A DNA stretch of 64,000 nt from Brasenia schreberi (taxonomy: Eukaryota; Streptophyta; Magnoliopsida; Nymphaeales; Cabombaceae): contig JAYKKT010000046.1 in NCBI GenBank assembly GCA_036023115.1, positions 6,018,501 to 6,082,500 of the forward strand. The letters run 5' to 3'. The position numbers and the translations under genes were made by a program. The notes below the pieces were generated by a model. The model was given only the letters and a program-made list of their open reading frames with translations. It did not search any database and was not told the origin of the DNA. Positions 36,594 to 48,300 of the stretch are shown one piece after another (the stretch's first letter is position 1; the number at the start of each line of letters is the position of its first letter).

Positions 36594-37079
36594 TTATTGG
36601 ACGGATCGATTGGCTTGTTTGCACTTTCTGATGGATCGATTGGCTTGTTTGCACTTTCTGATTCGCTCTATAATCTCATATTCTTTGGCGACATTCTTCT
36701 TCCGGAAATAAGCTTCAGCAACAACACACCAAATAGCAAGGGCAGAATCTAAAAACATAAATGTTTTAGCGATGGATGGAATCATTGATTGGAGCAACCA
36801 CGATGAGAGTAAGGCATCTTCCCTTTTGTAGGTGGAGTAAAGACTGTCATGTGGCAGTGGAATGGATGATTGGCCCATCAAATGCTCCCATCTCCCCCTT
36901 GCTACAATGGCGAGTTTCACAGAGCATGCCCATTCTATGTAATTATGTTCATCCAGTTTAGTCGTGGCAATCTGAAGATAGTCCAGTTTATCAAATAGAC
37001 CAGAGGATTCACCGAGATGAAAAGACATCTCAATGCCCTTACCCTTGTCAGTCATCAAAGACTTAAGAAGAATGACCAA
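36594..37079 (-). pseudogene. Copia gag, C-terminally deleted
   Basis: Frame reads KLDEHNYIEWACSVKLAI, LMGQSSIPLPHDS, SSWLLQSMIPSIAKTF, and RKKNVAKEYEIIERIRKCKQ, the capsid part of plant copia Gag. It then has a 10-residue repeat (RKCKQANRS twice) from a 30-base tandem duplication and stops. The CCHC zinc knuckle and protease that normally follow are missing; the next recognisable residues belong to the end of the GAG-pre-integrase domain in a different frame. Confidence 0.85.
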
Positions 37080-37659
37080 ATAAGAGCAGCGAAGATGAGG
37101 AGTCTAGCGGCAGAAATGGCGTCTTCGAGGGCAGCCCCAAAAGATCTGAAGGTTGGTAGGGCTAATGGTATACCACGATGACAAAAAAATATGCAACAAA
37201 GAATAAGTGGAAGGTTGTCACGGGAAAGGCACGAAATGGAGAGAAAGAAATTGGGGGCGCGGTGAGAAGAGGTCGATTAGCCGTAGAGAAATGGTGCAGC
37301 GACGCACTTAGCGGAAACGACACAGTATGCCACCAAATCGAACCACACGAGGGTCGTCAAGAGCCAAGAGATTCCACACTAGAGGCCAATTGAATACACA
37401 AGGTCTCGATTATGAAGGAATCGGAGCACTAGGTCTCGATTATGAAGGAATCGGAGCACTGTCGACTGAATACACCAAATCGTGCCTTCTTGGTTGAGGA
37501 GCATAAAATAGTGAAGAAGGTCCAGAAAGCCAAGGATAAACAAGCTGCCAAGAGTGAACGTGGAGCAGAGGCTGTATACTGGCAGCGGATTCTTCAAGAA
37601 CTGCCCAAGAAAAAAATCGCCTAGACAGAGGCTACCAAATACGGAATCACAAGAAACTC

Positions 37660-37678
37660 ATGCTAAGGTTTGATACCA
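37660..37678 (-). other. Primer-binding site (initiator Met tRNA type)
   Basis: Minus strand TGGTATCAAACCTTAGC immediately after the 5' LTR end (CTCTACA). It resembles TGGTATCAGAGC, the usual plant copia site complementary to initiator tRNA-Met, with a few changes. Confidence 0.85.
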
Positions 37679-37959
37679 TGTAGAGAATGAACTTCATATT
37701 ATTCAATAGAAACCACACTTACATTGCCTTAAGCCCAAAATCGGCTTCACAGAGCAGCCGTCCTCCTCTCTTTTCTTAATGCTTCTCTATAACCCTAATC
37801 ACCTATTAATACCCTATCTAACTTAATTTCTTAATCTACCCCTACTAAGAATTAACTATTTCTAAGATGACATAAGACTCAAAATGATAAACTAACATGA
37901 GACAAAACTTATTTACATAACTTGACTCTCATTACATGCAAAGACAACTTTCCTTAACA
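37679..37959 (-). repeat. Copia 5' LTR (281 bp)
   Basis: Same ends as the 3' LTR but without the 31-base inverted-repeat segment. Next to it in the leader is a 30-base tandem duplication (AGGTCTCGATTATGAAGGAA unit, about 37402-37461). Confidence 0.95.
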
Positions 37960-38354
37960 AGATGTCTGTGACAGAAATGAAGATGTTGAGATGGATGAGT
38001 GGTCATACAAGAAAAGACCGTATACATAATGAGGTTATTATAAACAAATTAGGAGTGGCACCAATAGAGGATAAAATGAGAGAATATCGTTTAAGATGGT
38101 TTGGATATATAGAAAGAAGATCAAAAGAAGATATAAGAAGGTATGAAAAACTAAATTTGGAAAGTATTAAAAGAGCTAGAGGATGACCACAAAAATGTTG
38201 GAAAGAAACAATAAAGAATGATCTAGCTTATTGTGAGTTAACTGCTAACATGGCACACGATAGGGATATGTGGAAACAAAGAATCCATGTAGCTGACCCC
38301 GTCTAGTAAGGGAAAAGGCTTAGTTGTTGTTGTTGTTGTAGACTGTTTTGTTTG

Positions 38355-39098
38355 GGTGCACAGAAGGGACTATCACGGTTGTTGTCTGCTGCTCTTTTGG
38401 AGAAAGTTCTTCCAGTGGGGTTTTGGAAACTCAAGCTGATGACTGAGAAGATAGACCATAAAGATATCTCACATGCATATGTCCAAGGTATCCACAATCT
38501 GTAGTCTTCTCATGTTAGTTTTGGCTGAAAAGGTTTTGAAGTTGTCATGAGGTATGATTATGAGTTGAGATTCTACTACTCATGGAGATGAGTACATCTC
38601 CTTTCTCGTAAAATGACTACAACCTGTAGTCTTTGGTATGGTTCTGGATTATTTGATGCTTACATCCTTCAATGCTTGGTTGTTGTTGTTGTTGTAAATC
38701 ATTCTATGGGTCTGTTAGTGCTTCAGCCTGCCTTACACGATTACCTATACATGAGCACCGAAAGGATATTGGAATCAAGGTGCTGAGTTCACACAGACAT
38801 GTTTGGATTGCTCTGTGGAGCTGTTGATTCGTGATGCCTTGCAGAAAGAGAACGCTTAATCAATTGCTGTTCTCGAGGCACTTGCTTCTGCTTCCATGCT
38901 GGTTAATGAAGATCTGAATGGTCAAAAGCACCAGTAGTGCTTCACCTTATGCTTTACACTTCTCCCTTCTGTTTTGTGAAATTGGGAAGTAAAACTGAAC
39001 TTCTTGCAGATGGGGCACAATGAAGGTAGGTTAATTCTGAGGATTTGTGTGCTCTAGGCTTACAGTTTGCTAGACAGTCCTACTCTCAGCAAAGAGTA
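38355..39098. other. No gene; former PPR 3' flank
   Basis: This is the original downstream flank of the PPR gene before the RTE landed. No coding pattern. An orphan (TTG)n run with GTTGTA end at 38677-38697 resembles an RTE tail. Confidence 0.45.
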
Positions 39099-39115
39099 GT
39101 TGTATTGAAATGCAG

Positions 39116-40864
39116 TGGCAATCACAATAACTAAGCCTTTTGCCATACTAGATGGGGTACATGGATTCTTTGTTTCAGTTAACTCAACATATGGTAGATC
39201 ACTCTTTATTGTTTTCTTCCAACACTTTTGTGGTTTTTTCTTCCTCTTTTAATATTTTCACAATGTAGTTTCGTATACCTTCTTACTGGAGATTCTTTTG
39301 ATTGTCTTTCTATGTGAAAAAGCTATCTTAAACGATTTCTCCTCATTTTATGATCTATTGGTGCTACTCCCAATTTGTTTCTAATAATCTCATTATGTAT
39401 ACGGTCTTTCCCTATGTGGCCACTTATCCATCTTTGCATCTTCATTTTTGCTGCAGTTATCTTATGTAGATATTTATAATTAACAGTCCAACACTCGGAA
39501 CCATTTAGTGTAGGGGGCCGAATTACTGCTCTATAATATTTACCTTTCAACTTTAATGGTATTTTCTTATCACATAAGATACCTAACATATCTCTCCATT
39601 TAACCTACATTAATTCTATTAATTCTATGTATAACGTCTCTATCATTTTTTATGACTCTAAAAAATTAATCTTAGGTATTTAAAACTTTCCTTATAAGGA
39701 ATACAATGTGTATCAATCTTAATTTTTATGTTATTTAAAGTAATCAAATAATCAAACTTGCATTCCATATATTTTGTCTTTGTTCTACTAAGTTGAAAGC
39801 CTTTATTTTCTAATGTTTCTCTCCATAGTTCTAATTTTCTATTAACTTTTTCTTTATACTCATCTACTAATACAACATCATCTACAGATAACATACAAAG
39901 GAACTTCATCATGAATATGTTTTATTTTGTTAACTCATCAATGACCAATACAAATAAATATAGACTTAAAGCTGATCCTTGATGTAATCCAATATCAACC
40001 TCAAAGAAATCCGTCATTACTTTGAGTCCTAATATACATGTCTCTTATAAGGTTGATGTATGTCAATAGGATACTCAATAGTTCTTTTTTGCTAAAAAAT
40101 ATTTCATAAGATGTCACAATAGATCAATAGCCTCAATAGTAGATCTTCTTGTCTACTCGATATTTGTTTCAACCTTCAGTCAATAGTTCTTTCTCATAAT
40201 TTCATAGTATAACTCATCAACTTGATACCTCGATAATTTACATAATTCTTTGTGTCTCCCGTATTCTTGAATATAGATATAATTATACTCTTCCTCCATT
40301 CATCAAACATCTTTTGATTTTTTCATATTTACCTATTTCTCATATGATTTTCCATACTTCTATAAGAATATTGTTTGGTTCTACATATTTACCAACCCTC
40401 ATAAATTTAAAGGCCTTTTGACTTCACTTTTTTGAATACGTTGGTAGAAATTATGGTTTATATACTCTTTTGATTTGGTTAACTCTCTTAAGCTAATATT
40501 AACACCTATATTTTCGCTAAAAAACTTATAAAAATAATTTTCTATCTATCTTTCACATCATGTCACTATAATCTTCTCATCCTCATCTTTGATACATCTA
40601 CCAAAAGTTAGATCCTTAGTTTCTTATTTCTAGCCTTAACTATCCTAAAAATATATGATTCATCTTCTTTTGAGTTGAGTCTTTATTATAAATTCTTCGA
40701 AATTGTAGTTTTTGTTTCATTAACGGTCTCTTTCGCTTCTTTCATTACTTTCTTATAAGCCTCCCAAGTTTATATCTGGTTGGTATAATGTAAGTTGTAA
40801 TTTTCTTTTTTCATGATCTTATCTTACACCACTTCACTCCACCATCAAGCTTTCTTTTGTGCCG
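39116..40864 (-). mobile_element. RTE LINE, degraded, minus strand
   Basis: Minus-strand RTE of about 1.75 kb. From its 3' end (AAAGGCTTAGTTATTG near 39124) back it keeps [44 protein letters not shown] and WRETLENKGFQLSRTKTKYM; the RT box has become SVDDVVLVDE. Many stops and shifts. It starts inside the region between endonuclease and RT. Flanking GTTGTATTGAAATGCAG (39099-39115) and GTTGTAGTGAAATTCAG (40865-40881) match at 15 of 17 bases and are a probable target duplication. Older than the 33-38 kb copy by appearance. Confidence 0.85.
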
Positions 40865-40881
40865 GTTGTAGTGAAATTCAG

Positions 40882-41653
40882 GTAAATTGGCATAGTTGTA
40901 GTGTAATATTACCCAAAACTTGGAAAATCTTAGAATCATCAATTATCTCTTTTCACCAAATAAAACATCTGAAATCAAGTTAGAAAGCTGTTATGGTGTT
41001 TTTTTTTATATTTATAGGTTTTAACATCTCTCATTATACACATAAAAAATTCTGCTGGTATTGGTGGTTCACAATATTAACGTAGAACCTATAAACAGAA
41101 ATTTCTTTTGACATGAAAACTTTACTTTGGCAAGAGTAGTAGGTTGCACCAAGGTCCAACGGGGTGTTGGTATCAGGTATAGATAGGTCAATTTCTGGCA
41201 ATATGGAAAATTTTATTTTTTCATTTCTACTTTTCTTTAGTCTGGTTAGGACCTTCATCGTGAAATTTTACTAGTGATCAGAACTTACAAACTCTTTGCA
41301 GATGAACAACTGCTGCCTTTTATGTGAATCTATGGGATTCAGCATTATTTGCAACTATTCCCAACCAGGGGAAAATTTGATTTTATTGACTGATTCACCA
41401 TGCATTTGAATCTTTAGGGTTAGTCCTAGATACCATGTATTCTTCAAAATATCGTATCATGATGTTCAGCGCCCCCAAAATAAAGGTGGAAGTAGATTTT
41501 GATATTTAATATTTACAATTCATGAAAGCTACATGTACAATAGACACATTATTTCCAAGCTTGATAAACAGATGCAAGCTCATGTACAAAGTAAGCAAAT
41601 GCTATTTATTATTCAAATAATTTCGGCAATTGTGCACTGAGATCTTCCCAAGC
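40882..41653. other. Downstream flank and 3' UTR of the channel gene
   Basis: No further gene. Minus-strand sequence just after the SKOR stop (below 41654) is the probable 3' UTR; the minus-strand word AATAAATA occurs at about 41604-41611 and could serve as poly(A) signal. Confidence 0.4.
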
Positions 41654-42361
41654 TTATGGTCTCCGTAGCTGATTGGAATCATTATTGACTAAATACAATC
41701 TCTGACCATCAGAAATCATTTCCAGATCCAGGATTTTGCCACCATCTTCAGATAAAATGCAAGAAGCTGAACAGTTGAGCATCTCCACAGCGGACATTAT
41801 CAGCTCATCAAATGTATCTGGTATCCACATCAAAATTCCTTCCCTTCTCATTTCTTTTGGTGCCCATGGATGGAACGGTAGCACAGTGCATTTTCTTCGT
41901 CTACGATTCTCTGTTATTGACAAATTTATTTTGTAAAGGTACTCATCACATTATGAAGGTTACCAGAGACTGCAAACTTACACGTATCCACAAACTTTAA
42001 CATAAAATTTCTTGGTTCTTATTAATAGGTAACCATAAATTATGTAAAACTTGTTGTAAAAGTCAATTACTTTGTATGCAGAGTTTTGGCCACCAGGGAT
42101 TGGATGGTGTAATATATCCTGGATTGATCATTTGTTTTATTGCAGTTTCAAAAGTATTTAAAATACACTGCACTTACCTCGGATTACTTCAGAGCAGTCA
42201 GGAAATTGCAATAACTGGGACAACCTGGCTGCCTCAAGTAAATCTACTGTAGGTTTACTTCCACATCTGTGGGCTTCACCAATAGGAGTGTTTCCCCATC
42301 TAAAATATAAAAAAGTCATCATTATTAGGTCATAATTAGTGTGGATAGCTATAAGAAATCG

Positions 42362-42397
<36 letters not shown>

Positions 42398-45300
42398 TAC
42401 GCACTAGGCATCATCTTTGTAACCAAGTATTCTTAGAAAAGTAATGCAAAGTACAATTTAATTTGTCTTAGTATATTTGTGGACTTAAAGGGTATAACAA
42501 TTTACAGCTTATTTAAATAAAACAGGCAGATAACCTTTATCGTCCTTACATCAGCCTCAATTTTTGAGAGAGCTTCAAAATATTGGTGCCATGTTAGATA
42601 ACATATACCGCATATAGGCTATGATAATCTTTCTTCTCCTATGTCACTTTGGTGAGACTGAAAGGGAGGATCATACCCACTTTAATGGTTTTCTTTTGCA
42701 ATGAAAAGGAGTGAAATAGAATAAGGGCATATGAATAACGAAATGGATGTACATATTGGCATTCATGAATGAGACAGTATACATATATTGTTTGCATGCA
42801 AGGTGCACATATGCAAATGTTCTATTGACTACACATTTCCTGGTGTCCCTAGTGGTTTATGGAGTAGTTGATTAACGCAATTCACATTCTTGCATTGCTA
42901 TTTCCTTTCAAGTGGACAAGTAAAAGTAATAAGTATTAGCACTTTTGTTTTACTTTTCTTATAATCTCTAGTTCTATTGTAGAATTCTATGAAAAGATAA
43001 TTAGAACAAGACATTGTTAAATTGTTGTGGTTTCTTGAAAAATCAAGAACTTCAACGTAGTCCAGTTGTAGCTCAAATTAGTTGAGTAAACCTTACATAA
43101 CTCTATTGAGTAGGTAGGTAATGAAACGTAGCTCAAATAATTGCTGTAAATAAGAACCGATTCTATTGAACAAGCATTATTTTCTGTTGTGAGAGACCAA
43201 AAATTCACATAGAGTTCAGGATATTACATATACAAAGATAAATGAATAAGACATAATATCTGAAGTTCCACTCTTTTACCTAATACCATCTTGCACTGAA
43301 TTATGTGAAGGAAGACGATGAAAAAGAATCTGGTAAGACATTACAAATATGCACGTGGAAAAGACAAATTAGGCAGAAAATGTGTTTAGTCATTATGTAG
43401 TGGCAAAAGTAACTAAACTTGCTTTTGAGGTTTCAAATTTCCATAATGGCTTAAGCAGTAAAATTGCCAAAAGTGAAGATTGTTTTTAAGATAAAATTGT
43501 AAAACAATACCTGTCCTTTAGTGACACATTTCCTCCATATAATAAAATGATTACTAATTTCCATAATGGCTTAAGGATTTAAATTGCCAAAAATGAAGAT
43601 TGTTTTAAGATAAAATCGTAGAACAATACCTGTCCTTTAGTGACACATTTGCTCCAGCATCTAATAAAATTTTCACTAACAAATATTGTCCATGTGCAGC
43701 AGCAACGTGGAGTGGTGTTCTAAAATCATAATCTTTGGCGTTTGGATCTACGCCATATGACAGAAGACGTTTTAAGAAGTCTGAATTTCCTCTGGCAACA
43801 ACTTTACATAAATAGCTTCCTGCATCCTCTATGTTTAAGGATGCGCCATGTTGAACCAGCAAAGAAGCGACCCGATCATGTCCATATTTGATCGCTTCAA
43901 GCATTGGTGTGTTTCCAAAGTTATCTGAAAACATAAATTTTAGTTAGGAAGCATTTTTCAAATATTACTAGGTACACCAATCAAAGTAAATCCTACGGCC
44001 TTAAGCTCACTTGGACACACTACTCCAATGCGAATAACATGGTGTCTAACTCTTTCTACATACGTTAATCGGCAACAATAGTTTAGTAAGTATCTATAAT
44101 AATTTTCTATTATTTAAACTATTTTTTGTAATAAGTATAATTATCCTATTCTTAAATAACAAAATATAAAAGTATGTCTCAAACATGAGTTTAGTATGTG
44201 TGCTTTCACTAGCTGTGGTGAGACAAATCTCAACTCTTAAGTTACCTTTTTGGAAAAACTAAGGAAACAACATGAATACAACAAACAGTGTTACCCATAA
44301 GGTTGATGTCAACTCCTCCTTTGATAAGAAAAGCAGTGATGTCTTCATAGCCTTTAGTTGCTGCTAGATGCTGGAAAAAAAGGAAAAGAAATAGGTATAA
44401 AACTCATATGCTTATGTTAATAATGCAAGCATGTCAATAGAACAAACAAAGAAGCGCATAAAAATCTAGGCACATGAAATCAAATACGTAAGTTGGCTAT
44501 ACTTTCCTCCACTAAAATCATAAATGGATGTAATATATAGTACAATATACAAAATAACAACTGAAATACATATGATACACGAGCATATAATAAAACTTTC
44601 ATGTGCACATATTTCATAGCACTAGAATACATAATATTTGGTCATGCAATTTAAGGCCATCTGTTTCATGATTTCATCACTTGCCATTCTTTTTGAATAA
44701 TATATTTAATGTCATTATTTTTAAAACATAGACATAAGTTCTTAAGGGAAGGATAGTACGTAGAATGCTTTTCACCCATGTAGTCAACTTCCCAAATAAA
44801 GTACTTTTACTTGGATCCTTTTTTTCCAGAAACACATAATGATATATTATTTTAAATGTTGTGAACTTCATATTTGTTTATAAATATATCTTTGGCTGTT
44901 GCATTTTCTTCTAACCTCCAAGAAAGAGTGAGATGAAATAATTTAGTTTTTCCCCCCAAGTACTGTACATTTAGAAAACTTGTCCAGGAATTGGTCTAAT
45001 TGACTTCAAAGAAGAAAAACTACAACATGGTTTTTTTAGGAAAACAAGTAGAAACCCATAGGATTATTATATCCAATTCTAGGTACTTATCTGGAGACCT
45101 AGATTCCTTAAAATACTAACCTTAACCTAGGTGTCCTAGGGAGTTCAAAGGTTCATTTGTCTAGGGACCATCTTGAACTTTTCATTATATAGGATTTATG
45201 GTATTAATTATTGATGATAAAATTTTTGGTCAGTAATACATGTTTGGAGATTCCAAAGCTTCATTTTCGGGTAAAAAAAGCTTAGGTTAGGAAAAATATG

Positions 45301-48300
45301 TTACAAATAAAAGATGTACAGTAGTGCTTCTATAAGTTTCATATATCTGAATTTTGGTTTGACATTAAAAATTTCAACTAGATTAAAGCATGTCAAAAAG
45401 CAAAACAGATTAAATTACTGGATAAAAAGACTATAGTGAATAAAAATTACCAGCGCTGACCGTCCATCATAGTCTGTCATGTTGGGATCTGCTCCAGCCC
45501 GAATTAACTCCTTCAAGTGATGCAAGTCTCCATGGAAAGCGGTACTATTTACTCTTAGTGCAAGCTCAGCTTCTTTTTTCCCTATATGAGATGTGATATC
45601 GGATTCTAACTGTTTGATGCGAATATTTGATTCCTTCACCTATTAGAATGAAACTCAGTAAGTAGCATAAAATATGAGATAGGGTCACACATCCATACTT
45701 TATATATATGCATATATATTGCAAAGTTCTCTTTAGTATCCATTACCCCAAATTGTTTAAATAGTTATTTTCTTAAAACTCGGTTTTAAAGGAATTCCAA
45801 AAATTCCCAAATTTTGATACAATGAATTGTTAATGTGAGTTTGGTTATTAAATTGGACAATGCTTCATAGTAAATATTCTTATAATGTATTTGCATAATA
45901 ATAAGATTTTGAGAGCAATACTAGTTAAGTAAGTATACCTGAGGGAAGATGATTTCTAGCAATTTCCCATGGACTACAGTCTATCACAATTTATTTCAAC
46001 CTTCAATATAGCATTACATGTCCTTGTTGAATTCCTCCATCCATACAGGCATATAAAATATTTTATTGTAACAAAGTTTAATAAAATATAATTAAAACAG
46101 ACATAGATGAATCTCTACCTCAAGAAGGTTACTTAGGATTGTCCTCCCATCTATAAAGTAAACTTGAAGGATATTTGTGAAAGATTGTTTGTCAAGCCTC
46201 AAAAGTCTGCATAATTCACAGACACGAACTGTATGCGGTTGGGGGATATTGCATAGGATAGCAACCTCACCAAATGAGCAGTTAGGTTCTAGTTGTAAAA
46301 TTGTTTCCTCTGATCCATCTTCTCCTATCCCTACTTCTTCCTGTACAAGAGGGTCAGTGTTAACTTCAAAAACTAATATGAGATTTATCAATTTAAAATT
46401 AAATATTTAAAGACAAATACATTTCCACAAACTGATCTTTTAGTGTATATGAAACACATGCCAGTTACTTTGTGAGTAAAAGAAGTAGAGAGGTTTTTGT
46501 TTAACATATGTGTCATCTTTTGCAGCCTATGAATAAGAACTCAAAGCTAAATTTGTCGCATTAGAACTTGAAGATTAACTAGGAAGTTAGGATAAATGTA
46601 AATTTACCAGCATTCCATGGCAAACAAAATAAAGTTGATCCACTGCATCTCCTTGTTCCATAATGACTTCTCCAGGCAGGAAAAATTCTTCATGTAGTCG
46701 GGTTACCTGATAGAACACATGTAGTTGACATGAAAAGGTTGCCTTCATTTCAAACTCTATTCATGGTATGACAGATTACAGTGATATGTATATTTGAAAC
46801 ATCGGTAAAGTCAAAATGATGCCTTTAAGGTAAATTGGAAGGCTCTATGATTTGAGAACATATCAATTCGGTGCATGATAAATTCTCAACATAAAGCTTA
46901 AGATAGGTTTAATATTTCATGTTTCAATGCTGTTGGAAATTTGGTAGACAAGGTGCAAGTACAAAAGATAATATTACTATAATATACATGAGAGACATGG
47001 AAGTGCTTGCGGACATTTGTAGAAATTACATCTGACATTTTCAAAATCTTACGAACTGATAGAATTGTATGAAAATATCATCATAACATGTCACTTACAA
47101 TTTGATTAATAAACTCAGAGCTGCATCCTTTGAAAAGAGGAACGTTTTCTATCAATGGCCTATATAGAGTTTGTGAGATCTGCAAAATAATAAACATATC
47201 AATCTGAATATAAGACATACTAATATTAATGTATAAACCAGAATATAGAATGACATAAAGGGTTAAGAAGACATGAGGACTATATTTCATGGAAAACAAC
47301 CCATTACCAATCACTATTTTAGATCATCTAGACCAAATCACAGTCAAAGTGACCATATGGAGATCATATGTCCTTGAAATAAATAATATCTTTTTAACTT
47401 TCTGTTATAGTTTTTGACACCAGACAGAAGGTATGTTGTTTGGTACTGTAGACGAACCCTTGATAAGCAATTTTAAAAATTCTACAAATATTCTATTAGT
47501 CCCGTTATATTTTCACTTATAATATCTTTCGAAAACATTAGTCACAATAGCTATTGCCAACAATAAAAATTTAGGATAGGACATAAAAAAGTAATTTCAA
47601 CATATTTGTGTCGTGTCGTCCTCTAAAGTGGGTTTGAATGGTATTCTTTGTTTTGCTTAGTTAGTTAAAGTCATTAAGATGTAACAGAGTAACATTTAAT
47701 ACAAACAAACAAAATAGGAAAAAGGAATAAATAACCAAAAAAAGTTGAGAAATTTCTATAACAGTTATGTAGTATTTTCAGTTACAATTTAACTAGTTGC
47801 ATCAAGGTTCTAATACCTTTGCTCGGATAGAAACTGGAATATCTTGAAGGATGATAGCCTCTGTATAACTACTCTCATACTGTAACCGCACATGCCCTTT
47901 AATTTGATTTCGAATTTCCTTTCCAAGTCTGTTTCTGTTCATATATTTGAGCAGATCTGTCATTCTATCTCTAAACCTTTCCGTCTTTGAACCTTTCACA
48001 ATCAGCGCAGTCATGTTACCGATTAAATAAGCACCCAGTATCATGTCAAAAGAAACAAATATCATGACAAATATCATTTCTCTGATGTTGACTGCATGTA
48101 TATCTCCATATCCTGCATTGTATCACATGCAAGATAGTCAAGACACTCCGTGATGTATACAACATTGACATATTTGAAAACAAAAAAGTGAATATATAAT
48201 GGAACTTAGGAAAAACCCAATATACAATTAACATTCACTGAAGTAGGCTTCACATTGATCTGAGTAGTGAGTAACCACCTTTGTATTAAAGTACTAAAGT

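Larger units (their letters stand above)
33597..37959 (-). mobile_element. Ty1/copia LTR retrotransposon with both LTRs, defective
   Basis: A 4,363-base element on the minus strand. LTRs lie at 33597-33908 (3') and 37679-37959 (5'), both of TG...CA form, flanked by the 5-base target duplication AGATG (33592-33596 and 37960-37964). Primer-binding site and polypurine tract are in place. Coding order is gag, integrase, RT, RNase H, the copia order. Gag C-terminus, zinc knuckle and protease are deleted, and pol has stops and a frameshift, so it cannot move by itself. The LTRs differ at about 8 of 281 aligned positions plus one 31-base indel, which suggests an insertion of moderate age. Confidence 0.95.
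33354..38339 (+). mobile_element. 5'-truncated RTE LINE, split by a copia insertion
   Basis: RTE 3' sequence occurs in two parts, 33354-33596 and 37965-38339, which join exactly across the copia element: the left part ends ACATGTACAAAAGATG and the right part resumes with TCTGTGACAGAAATGAAGAT, as in the uninterrupted copy at 26455. The right part codes [18 protein letters not shown] and ends GGGAAAAGGCTTAG plus (TTG)n. The whole insertion is flanked by a 15-base target duplication, AGACTGTTTTGTTTG, at 33339-33353 and 38340-38354. It lacks the endonuclease and most of the RT, a normal 5' truncation of target-primed retrotransposition. Confidence 0.92.
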
